The notes below the pieces were generated by a model. It saw only the letters and a program-made list of their open reading frames with translations, made no database searches and was not told the DNA's origin. DNA of 64,000 nt, taken from contig CP091064.1 of the NCBI GenBank assembly GCA_021907015.1, positions 2,790,001 to 2,854,000 of the forward strand, in the 5' to 3' direction. Below are positions 55,816 through 64,000 of this stretch, one piece after another. Every line of letters starts with the position of its first letter. The first letter of the stretch is position 1. Origin of the DNA: Pectobacterium sp. PL152 (GTDB lineage Bacteria; Pseudomonadota; Gammaproteobacteria; Enterobacterales; Enterobacteriaceae). Made by a program: the position numbers and the translations under genes.

Positions 55816-56409
55816 ATGACCCAGCTTTATCTGGCCTCCGCTTCTCCCCGCCGTCGTGAACTGCTCACGCAGCTCGATATTCCTTTTGCTGTACTGAACG
55901 TCGCGGTGGAAGAGCAGCGGTTACTGGAGGAAGCGGCGGAAGTCTATGTCCGGCGTCTGGCGCATGAAAAAGCCGCTGCGGGTGTCGCGGCTGCACCGCT
56001 CGATTTGCCAGTGCTGGGGGCGGACACCATCGTGGTGCTGAACGGCCAGGTGTTGGAAAAACCGCAAGATGAAGCCCATGCTGCAGAGATGTTGAGTCAG
56101 CTGTCTGGGAAACCACACCAGGTGATGACGGCCGTCGCACTGGCAGATAAAGACGATATATTGAGTTGTCTGGTGATCACCGACGTCGTCTTCCGTCCGC
56201 TCTCGCAGCAGGATATCGAACGGTATATCGCTAGCGGCGAGCCGATGGATAAAGCTGGGGCTTACGGTATTCAGGGCAAAGGTGGATGCTTTGTCCGGTC
56301 GCTTAACGGGAGCTATTACGCGGTGGTAGGGCTGCCGCTGGTAGAAACCCATGAGCTATTCAGTAATTTTGCTGCGTTGCGGAATGCAAGAGGAAAACAT
56401 GACTGCTGA
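55816..56409 (+). CDS. yhdE: Maf-type nucleoside triphosphate pyrophosphatase YhdE
   Basis: A 197-aa house-cleaning dTTP/UTP pyrophosphatase. Maf motifs: [44 protein letters not shown] and [14 protein letters not shown]. It lies 8 bases after mreD and overlaps rng by 11 bases. Confidence 0.95.
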   Translation: MTQLYLASASPRRRELLTQLDIPFAVLNVAVEEQRLLEEAAEVYVRRLAHEKAAAGVAAAPLDLPVLGADTIVVLNGQVLEKPQDEAHAAEMLSQLSGKPHQVMTAVALADKDDILSCLVITDVVFRPLSQQDIERYIASGEPMDKAGAYGIQGKGGCFVRSLNGSYYAVVGLPLVETHELFSNFAALRNARGKHDC

Positions 56410-57868
56410 GTTACTGGTAAACGTTACACCTTCAGAAACGCGCGTTGCCTATATCGACGGCGGTATTCTGCAGGAAATCCACATTGAGCGTGATGCGAAG
56501 CGCGGTATTGTCGGCAACATTTATAAAGGCCGCGTGAGCCGCGTTCTGCCGGGTATGCAGGCGGCGTTCGTGGACATCGGTCTGGATAAAGCGGCATTCC
56601 TGCACGCGTCCGATATTATGCCGCACACCGAATGTGTTGCCGGTGACGAACAGAAGAATTTTCACGTCCGTGATATCGCCGAACTGGTGCGTCAGGGGCA
56701 GGATCTCATGGTGCAGGTGGTCAAAGATCCACTGGGAACCAAAGGTGCGCGTCTGACGACCGATATCACGCTGCCATCGCGCTATCTGGTGTTTATGCCC
56801 GGTGCATCGCACGTTGGCGTGTCACAGCGGATTGAGAGCGAAGCGGAACGTGAGCGCTTAAAGAAGACGGTCGCCGAGTATTGTGACGATGACGGTGGTT
56901 TCATCATTCGTACCGCAGCGGAAGGGATCGGTGAAGAAGAACTCTCGCAGGATGCGGCGTTCCTGAAGCGTCTGTGGGGCAAGGTGATGGAGCGCAAAAA
57001 GCGCAACCAGACCAAATGTAAGCTCTACGGTGAAGTGGCGCTCGCTCAGCGAATTTTGCGTGATTTCGCCGGTGCGGCCTTGGATCGCATTCGGATTGAC
57101 TCGCGACTGACGTATGAAGCGCTGTTGGAATTTACCTCCGAATATATCCCGGAGATGACCCGCAAACTTGAACACTATGCGGGTAAACAGCCCATTTTTG
57201 ACCTGTTTGACGTGGAAAATGAAATCCAGCGTTCGCTGGACAGAAAGGTTGAACTGAAGTCCGGCGGTTATTTGATCATCGATCAGACTGAAGCGATGAC
57301 GACCATCGACATCAACACGGGGGCGTTTGTCGGCCACCGTAATCTGGATGAAACCATTTTTAATACCAACACGGAGGCCACGCAGGCGATTGCGCGGCAG
57401 CTGCGTCTGCGTAACCTCGGCGGTATTATCATTATCGACTTCATCGATATGAATAATGAAGATCACCGTCGGCGGGTGCTGCATTCACTGGAGCAGGCGC
57501 TCAGTAAAGATCGGGTCAAAACCAGTATTAACGGCTTCTCTCAACTAGGATTAGTGGAGATGACGCGTAAACGCACGCGTGAGAGTATCGAACACGTGCT
57601 CTGCCATGAATGTCCGACGTGCCACGGTCGCGGCACGGTGAAGACGGTAGAAAGCGTCTGCTATGAAATCATGCGTGAGATTGTGCGTGTCCACCACGCA
57701 TATGACACCGATCGTTTCCTGGTCTATGCCTCACCGGCTGTCGGGGAAGCGCTGAGAAGCGAAGAATCGCACGCGTTAGCTGAGGTTGAAATTTTCGTCG
57801 GCAAGCAGGTCAAAGTACAAATCGAACCCCTGTATAGCCAGGAGCAGTTTGACGTCGTCATGATGTAA
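56399..57868 (+). CDS. rng: Ribonuclease G
   Basis: An endoribonuclease of the RNase E/G family that matures the 16S 5' end. It starts [22 protein letters not shown] at 56399 and has an S1 domain ([28 protein letters not shown]), catalytic TIDINTGAF and IIIIDFIDM, and the zinc link CPTCHGRG. 489 aa, same as E. coli. A longer in-frame start exists but runs back into maf and is rejected. Confidence 0.96.
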   Translation: MTAELLVNVTPSETRVAYIDGGILQEIHIERDAKRGIVGNIYKGRVSRVLPGMQAAFVDIGLDKAAFLHASDIMPHTECVAGDEQKNFHVRDIAELVRQGQDLMVQVVKDPLGTKGARLTTDITLPSRYLVFMPGASHVGVSQRIESEAERERLKKTVAEYCDDDGGFIIRTAAEGIGEEELSQDAAFLKRLWGKVMERKKRNQTKCKLYGEVALAQRILRDFAGAALDRIRIDSRLTYEALLEFTSEYIPEMTRKLEHYAGKQPIFDLFDVENEIQRSLDRKVELKSGGYLIIDQTEAMTTIDINTGAFVGHRNLDETIFNTNTEATQAIARQLRLRNLGGIIIIDFIDMNNEDHRRRVLHSLEQALSKDRVKTSINGFSQLGLVEMTRKRTRESIEHVLCHECPTCHGRGTVKTVESVCYEIMREIVRVHHAYDTDRFLVYASPAVGEALRSEESHALAEVEIFVGKQVKVQIEPLYSQEQFDVVMM

Positions 57869-57909
57869 ATTCGTGCGCTCGTCGTCGGCGACGAAAGAAG
57901 GAGATATTA

Positions 57910-60900
57910 GTGAGGCGACTGCCCGGAATTGTAGTCATCACGGGTGCCACTCTTGTCGTGATGGTTGCGCTGTTAGTCAGCGGCTTAAGACTGGTGCTGC
58001 CGCAGCTCGATCACTTCCGGCCACAGCTGGTGGCCTGGGCGCAGTCAGCGGCGGGTGTTCCGTTGGAAATCGGCTCGATGACGGGGCGGTGGGAGTCCTT
58101 TGGCCCCACGCTGGAGATTGAAAAATTTCGCACGTCCCTGCCAGAATCAGACTGGCAGGTTGATCGCATTACGCTGGCGTTGGATGTGTGGCAGTCGCTG
58201 TTACACGGGCGCTGGCAGTTTCGCGATCTCACGTTTCACCAGTTAAAGCTCGATATTAATAGCCAATTCACCGGGCAGCAGCAGGACAGCAAACTGATGG
58301 AGTCAGGAAAGGTTAGCGACCTTTTCCTGCGCCAGTTTGATCACTTTGACCTGCGTGATAGCCACATTACCTTTCTTACCCCTTCCGGCGCCCGCGCGGA
58401 GCTGAGCATTCCACAACTGACCTGGCTGAACTCTGACAAACGTCATCGTGCGGAAGGTTTGATCAGCCTGTCGAGTTTTAACGGTCAGCACGGTGTGGTG
58501 CAAATGCGCATGGATTTGCACGATGAGCAGGGGCTGCTCAGCAACGGCACGTTCTACCTGCAGGCTGACAATATCGATATGAAGCCCTGGCTCAGCCGCT
58601 GGATGAAAAACACTACCGGGCTGGAAAGCGCCGATTTTAGCCTGGCGGCCTGGCTGAACGTTCGTGAAGGCGACATCCACAGTGGTGATGTGTTCCTGAA
58701 TCAGGGAACGGCCAACTGGGGTGACGGCCGCGATGCACATCGCCTGAAGGTCGATGACATGGCGCTGCATGTCAGCCGTCAGGAGAATGGTTGGCAGGTG
58801 GATGTACCTGAATTGAATCTGGCAACGGATGGCGTCGCCTGGCCGAAAGGTCGTCTCTCAGCCCTCTGGCTGCCAAAAATGAACACATGTTAGGGCCCGA
58901 TCGGCAGGAAGAGCTGCGCATTCGAGCCAGTAATCTGGCGCTGGAGCGGGTAAGTACGCTGCTCCGCTGCTGTCCAGCACAACGCCAGCGTTGAAAGAAC
59001 GTTGGGCAGAACTGCAACCGACGGGCACCTTGAATACGGTTGCCGTCGACATCCCTCTGCAACAGCCGGAGAGAAGCCGCTTTCAGGCCAACTGGCAGGA
59101 CGTGAGCTGGAAACAGTGGAAATTGCTGCCGGGGTCGATCATTTCTCTGGTTCTGCCCGCGGTAGCGCCGAGCGTGGTCAGGTCAGCATAGCGTTAAAGC
59201 AGAGCACGCTGCCCTATGTTGATATGTTCCGCGCGCCGCTGGAAATCCAGCAGGCCAGCGGCACGATTGACTGGCGTAATGACGCACAGGGTTTGGCGCT
59301 TTGGAGTCATGGTCTGGACGTGCAGGCGAAATCGCTATGGGCGAACGGTGATTTCCGTTACGAACAGCCAGTCAAACAAGAGCCGAAGCTGGATATTCTG
59401 GCGGGTATTCGGCTGACCGATGCAGCGGATGCCTGGCGCTATTATCCTGAACGGTTTATGGGCACCGAGCTGGTGGACTATCTGAGCGGTGCGCTGAAAG
59501 GCGGTCGTGTCGATAACGCGACGCTGATCTTTGCCGGTAATCCGCAACATTTCCCGTATACGCATAATGAAGGTCAGTTTGAAGTCTGGGTGCCGGTTAA
59601 AGAGGCGACCTTTGAGTTTCAACCGGGCTGGCCTGCGCTGACGCCGCTGGATATTAATCTGGATTTCGCCAACAACGGCTTATGGATGTTTGCGCCACAA
59701 ACCTGGCTAGGCAAGGTGGAAGGCAAGAATATTAGCGCGGTTATTCCCGATTATGAAAAAGAGATGCTGCTCATTGATGGCGAACTGGAAGGCCCGGGGC
59801 CTGAAGTGGGGAACTATTTTAATCAGACGCCGCTGAAATCCTCGTTGGGTACGGCGCTCGATGAACTGAAAATCGGCGGGCCGGTGAAAGGATCGCTGCA
59901 TCTGGATATTCCGCTCGCCGGTGACGATGTTCACGCCAGTGGTGACATTGCGCTGAACAATAACAGTCTATACATCAAACCGTTGAATACCACGATTAAG
60001 AATCTCACGGGTAAATTCCGCTATGAAAACGGCAATTTACGCAGTGACACGCTTCAGGCGAATTGGATGAATCAGCCGATGGCGGTCAACTTCACCACAG
60101 AAGAGCAAGCGAAGGCTTTTCTGGTGAATGTTGGCTTGCAGGGCGATTGGCAACCTGCGCGCTTGCCTGGTTTACCGACATCGGCAAGCAAAGACGTGTC
60201 CGGTTTGGCGGGCTGGAAGAGTACGGTCGCCGTTAACCTGCCGCATTCCGGTAAAACAACCTACGATGTTGATGTACAGGCTGATTTAAGCAAAGTAAGT
60301 AGTCACTTACCTAACCCACTAAGTAAACCTGCTGGTGAGAGCCTGCCGCTAGAGGTAAAAGCCAGCGGTGACCTGAATGGCTTCACGATGCAGGGACGGC
60401 TGGGCAAGGATAACCACTTCAATAGCCAATGGCTGCTGAAAGGCGACACCGTGACGCTGGCACGAGCAAGCTGGCAGAATGGAACAACGACGGCGCCTGC
60501 ATTACCAGAAGACTCCTCGCTGGTGCTCGATCTTCCGCCGTTGGATGCGGAAAGCTGGCTGGGGCTCCTGCCATCGCTGCGTGCCTCGACATCGGCGGAA
60601 GGGAGAAAGGCACAGAGTTCCCTTCGTTACCCAGAAGCGGTGACCTTGCGTACGCCTGAGCTACAGCTGCTAGGGCAACAGTGGCACGATCTGGAAATTA
60701 CGCGCAAAAATACGCTTGCTGGCAGCGAAGTGCGGGCAAAGGGGCGTGAAATTGACGGAACGGTTGATATACCCAATCGTGGTATGTGGCGCAGCGACAT
60801 CAATTATCTCTACTACAATCCTCAGTGGAAAGGGAATGAAGCGACCAATCCGGTGGCGCTAGCAGAGAAAAAATCGCCGCTGAACGACCCGAGCATTAGC

Positions 60901-61737
60901 TTTGAAGACTGGCCGTCGCTGGCGGTTAACTGTCGCCAGTGCTGGATTATCGGGCAGAATATGGGACGTATTCAGGGAACACTACTGCCAGAAAAGGAAA
61001 AATTAACGCTGACGGACGGCATTATTGATACGGGTAAAGCCCGTCTGACGGTAAACGGTTCCTGGCAGGAAAATGCGGAAGGGGTACGGAGCGCGCTAAA
61101 AGGCCGCCTAACCGGGGATAGTCTGGAGCAGAATGCTAACTGGTTCGGCGTTGATTCACCGCTCAAGGCCGGTTCTTTCGATGTAGATTACGATTTGTAC
61201 TGGCGCGGAACGCCTTGGGCGCCGGATATTGCCAGTCTGAGCGGAATATTGCACACGCGCATTGGTAAGGGTGAAATTGCCGAAGTCGGCGCGGGTCAGG
61301 CGGGCCAACTGCTGCGTTTATTGAGCTTCGATGCGCTGATGCGTAAGCTGCGGTTTGATTTTAGTGATACGTTTGGCCGTGGCTTTTACTTCGATTCGAT
61401 TCGCAGCACCGCATGGATTAAAGACGGCGTGTTGCATACTGATGATATGCTGATCGACGGTCTGGAGGCGGATATCGCGATGAAAGGCGATCTCGACCTC
61501 GCTAAGCGACAGGTCAATATGGAAGCGGTTATCGCCCCGGAAATTTCCGCGACGGTGGGTGTGGCGACCGCATTTGCCGTCAATCCGGTTATAGGGGCCG
61601 CGGTGTTTGCTGCCAGTAAAGTGCTGGCACCGCTATGGAACAAGATTTCGCTGATTCGCTACCAGATTTCCGGTAGCGTCGATCAGCCAAAGATTCAGGA
61701 AGTGCTGCGTGAGCCGAACAAAAAGAAAGGCGAGTAA
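57910..61737 (+). pseudogene. yhdP: AsmA-like phospholipid transport protein YhdP (frames broken as sequenced)
   Basis: Very large bitopic envelope protein thought to carry phospholipids to the outer membrane with TamB and YdbH. One N-terminal helix (GIVVITGATLVVMVALLVSGL) precedes a long beta-rich periplasmic groove; the C-terminal region has LLRLLSFDALMRKLRFDFSD and GVATAFAVNPVIGAAVFAAS. Three bases are missing within 260 bases: an A at 58875-58879, a C near 58964 and a G at 59131-59134. Restoring all three gives a continuous ~1276-aa protein. A 24-base spacing follows to the GTG/ATG-rich start region from rng. The tight cluster suggests local poor data. Confidence 0.87.
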
Positions 61738-61793
61738 TGCCGTTAGGGCAGCGCAGTGTACTCAACCGATTATCTGATAAAGAGTGAAAAACT

Positions 61794-63239
61794 ATGAGCC
61801 TTTCGTTTGTCAGTGAGCAGTTACTCACCGCCAACAAATTGAATCTTGACGATCTCGCGGCTGTGCTGGGGTCGCTTAATGAGCGTCGTCTGGACTATGC
61901 CGATCTCTATTTCCAGTCCAGCTATCATGAATCCTGGGTACTGGAAGACCGTATCATTAAAGACGGTTCTTACAATATCGATCAGGGCGTGGGTATCCGT
62001 GCGATTGACGGAGAAAAGACCGGGTTTGCTTATGCCGATCAGATTACGCTGAACGCATTGCACCAGAGTGCGCAGGCTGCGCGCAGCATTGTACGGGAAC
62101 AGGGTACAGGCACGGCGCACACGCTGGGAGCGGTATCGCATAATGCGCTTTATCCAACGTTGAATCCGTTGGATAGCCTGACGCGTGAGGACAAAATTGC
62201 GCTGTTGCAACGTGCCGACACAGTCGCGCGTGCCGCAGATGTGCGTGTACAGGAAGTGTCAGCCAGCCTGACCGGCGTGTATGAGCTGGTGCTGGTAGCG
62301 GCGACAGACGGCACGCTAGCGGCGGATGTACGTCCGCTGGTTCGCCTGTCGATCAGCGTGCTGGTCGAATCTGAGGGCAAACGTGAACGCGGTTCCAGCG
62401 GCGGCGGCCTGCGTGGCGGCTATGACTACTTCTGGGAAGTGGCGGACGGCGAAGCGCGTGTCGACGCCTGGGCCAAAGAAGCCGTGCGTATGGCGCTGGT
62501 AAACCTGTCGGCGGTGGCCGCACCCGCAGGGCCGATGCCTGTGGTACTGGGCGCAGGCTGGCCGGGCGTGCTGTTGCATGAAGCAGTAGGCCACGGTCTG
62601 GAAGGCGACTTTAACCGTCGCGGAACGTCAGTATTCAGCGGACAGATGGGGAAACTCGTCGCGTCAGAACTGTGCACGGTGGTAGATGATGGTACGTTGA
62701 GCGGACGCCGTGGCTCCCTCTCAATGGACGATGAGGGCGTTCCGGGGCAGTACAACGTCCTGATCGAAAACGGGATTCTGAAAGGCTACATGCAAGACAA
62801 GCTGAACGCTCGTCTGATGGGCGTTGCGCCGACGGGCAACGGTCGCCGCGAGTCTTATGCCCACTTGCCAATGCCGCGTATGACGAACACCTACATGCTG
62901 GCCGGAAAATCCACGCCGGAAGAGATTATCTCCAGCGTTGAATACGGCCTGTATGCGCCAAACTTTGGCGGCGGTCAGGTTGATATCACTTCTGGCAAGT
63001 TCGTCTTCTCGACGTCCGAAGCGTACCTGATCGAAAAAGGTCGTATCACCACGCCAGTCAAAGGTGCCACGCTGATTGGCTCCGGTATTGAAGCAATGCA
63101 GCAGATCTCGATGGTCGGCAACGATCTGGCGCTGGATAAAGGCGTCGGCGTGTGCGGTAAAGAAGGGCAAAGCCTGCCTGTCGGCGTTGGCCAGCCTACG
63201 CTGAAGCTGGAAAGCCTGACCGTTGGCGGCACGGCGTAA
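61794..63239 (+). CDS. tldD: Metalloprotease TldD
   Basis: A 481-aa zinc protease that works with TldE (PmbA) on unfolded peptides, for example microcin B17 and CcdA in E. coli. The active-site motif HEAVGH (HExxxH) is in [15 protein letters not shown]. The partner gene is not in this window. 56 bases after yhdP. Confidence 0.96.
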   Translation: MSLSFVSEQLLTANKLNLDDLAAVLGSLNERRLDYADLYFQSSYHESWVLEDRIIKDGSYNIDQGVGIRAIDGEKTGFAYADQITLNALHQSAQAARSIVREQGTGTAHTLGAVSHNALYPTLNPLDSLTREDKIALLQRADTVARAADVRVQEVSASLTGVYELVLVAATDGTLAADVRPLVRLSISVLVESEGKRERGSSGGGLRGGYDYFWEVADGEARVDAWAKEAVRMALVNLSAVAAPAGPMPVVLGAGWPGVLLHEAVGHGLEGDFNRRGTSVFSGQMGKLVASELCTVVDDGTLSGRRGSLSMDDEGVPGQYNVLIENGILKGYMQDKLNARLMGVAPTGNGRRESYAHLPMPRMTNTYMLAGKSTPEEIISSVEYGLYAPNFGGGQVDITSGKFVFSTSEAYLIEKGRITTPVKGATLIGSGIEAMQQISMVGNDLALDKGVGVCGKEGQSLPVGVGQPTLKLESLTVGGTA

Positions 63240-63253
63240 TTTGCTCTGAATTC

Positions 63254-64000
63254 TTATTTTTTAAAACCGCGCCTTATGAGCGCGGTTTTTTCCTCGCCAT
63301 GATCCTGTCGGTAACCCTGATATGTCAGGGCGACATTTTTGAAGTATTCCGTCATGTAGTTAATGCAGACCTGTACTTTTAGCGGCAGATTGTCTTTGCG
63401 GGTGTAGAGCGCATAGACCGGGCGCGGATCGGAGTGGTAGCGGTTAAATAAGATCTCAATTTCGCCGCGATTGATTTCATCCACGACCCACATGAGCGGC
63501 ACGTACGCGATACCTGCGCCAGCCTTGAGCCAACGTACCAGCGTTTGCGGATCGTTAGTGACAAAGCGCCCTTGTGGCGTGACGCGGGTTGAAATGCCTT
63601 CCGGGGCGATCAGCTCAAATTCGCTGTCGGGCCGCACGCTGTATTCCAGCCAGGAAAAATTCACCATATCTGCCGGTTTATCCGGCGTGCCGTGCTGTGC
63701 CAGATAGCTTTTGGCGGCACAGACCACCATTGGCATCGAGCCTAAGCGTTTTGAGAACAGGCTGGAATCCTGCAATGCGCCGACGCGGATAACGATATCC
63801 AGCCCGTCGGCAATCAGGTCGGGTGCGGGGATTCCCGTGACCAGATTGACGGACAAGCCGGGATATTCCTTCAGCATCGCGGCAGTCATGGTGGACAACA
63901 CATTCTGCGCCATCGTAGAAGAACTGCCGATGCGCAGTGTGCCGATTGGCGTATTGTTGAAAGCGTACAGCTGCTCATGGACCTCATGCGCCTCATGCAG
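63254..64000 (-). CDS. aaeR: LysR-family regulator AaeR (5' partial)
   Basis: C-terminal ~248 residues of a LysR-type regulator; the frame stays open to the window edge, so the DNA-binding domain lies beyond. The effector domain (NNTPIGTLRIGSSSTMAQNVL, YPGLSVNLVTGIPAPDLIADGLD, VTNDPQTLVRWLKAGAGIAYVP) closely resembles AaeR, which controls the aaeXAB aromatic-acid efflux genes. Convergent with tldD as in E. coli. An ATG at 63913 is internal, not the start. Confidence 0.9.
   Translation of the reverse strand: MHEAHEVHEQLYAFNNTPIGTLRIGSSSTMAQNVLSTMTAAMLKEYPGLSVNLVTGIPAPDLIADGLDIVIRVGALQDSSLFSKRLGSMPMVVCAAKSYLAQHGTPDKPADMVNFSWLEYSVRPDSEFELIAPEGISTRVTPQGRFVTNDPQTLVRWLKAGAGIAYVPLMWVVDEINRGEIEILFNRYHSDPRPVYALYTRKDNLPLKVQVCINYMTEYFKNVALTYQGYRQDHGEEKTALIRRGFKK
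63263..63291. terminator. Bidirectional terminator tldD/aaeR
   Basis: AAAACCGCGC-CTTATGA-GCGCGGTTTTTT. It lies past the tldD stop and overlaps the last codons of aaeR on the other strand. Confidence 0.85.

Noticed and set aside
59002-61737. Separate 911-aa protein starting MGRTATDGHLEYG
   Set aside because: Its first ~45 codons are out of frame relative to conserved YhdP sequence; it is the distal part of yhdP after missing bases.

Overview
The window is chromosomal DNA from a soft-rot enterobacterium, most likely Pectobacterium. This rests on gene order, on protein similarity to Escherichia coli recalled from memory, and on a short dispersed repeat I associate with this genus. No database search was possible.

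Layout. 1-1.35 kb: the end of a MocR-type regulator. 1.6-7.4 kb: the thiamine operon thiCEFSGH on the minus strand behind a TPP riboswitch. 7.5-15.6 kb: rsd, nudC, hemE, nfi, yjaG, hupA, yjaH and divergent purHD. 15.8-21.4 kb: a complete rRNA operon (16S, tRNA-Ile, tRNA-Ala, 23S, 5S) with P1/P2 promoters, boxA sites and a terminator. 21.6-27.7 kb: amino-acid ABC transporters (yhdWXYZ and a cystine-like binding protein/permease pair). 28-31.7 kb: an accessory stretch with a nuclease-fold protein, an ASCH protein, an AT-rich HEPN-like gene and a P4-satellite-like remnant. 31.7-36.9 kb: fis, dusB, a periplasmic carbonic anhydrase, prmA, panF, yhdT. 37.4-44.9 kb: an island between yhdT and accC. 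44.9-63.9 kb: accCB, aroQ, msrQP, acuI, csrD, mreBCD, maf, rng, yhdP, tldD, aaeR in E. coli-like order.

The most interesting region is the 37.4-44.9 kb island. It holds a di-Mop molybdate-binding protein gene, then a convincing promoter with a ModE-type operator (38093-38120). Next comes a co-directional run: a Tat-exported class III binding protein, a BtuC/FecD-type permease, an ATPase, a SAM methyltransferase, ModD and a TonB-dependent receptor. I read it as a molybdenum-repressed, TonB-dependent uptake system for molybdate or tungstate, perhaps as a chelate. It resembles Haemophilus MolABC with an added outer-membrane receptor and two enzymes.

A caution runs through the annotation. At least 21 single-base frame breaks hit otherwise normal genes (thiC, thiH, yhdZ, cah, the molybdenum genes, msrP, csrD, mreB, yhdP and others). 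Most look like one base missing from a homopolymer run, and restoring them gives the expected family lengths. Because mreB is among them, sequencing or assembly error is the simplest explanation. These genes are typed as pseudogene to describe the sequence as given, not to claim loss of function. The rRNA operon also joins a purH flank (beside rrnE in E. coli) to a yhdZ flank (beside rrnD in E. coli), which implies an rrn-mediated rearrangement or a misjoin.
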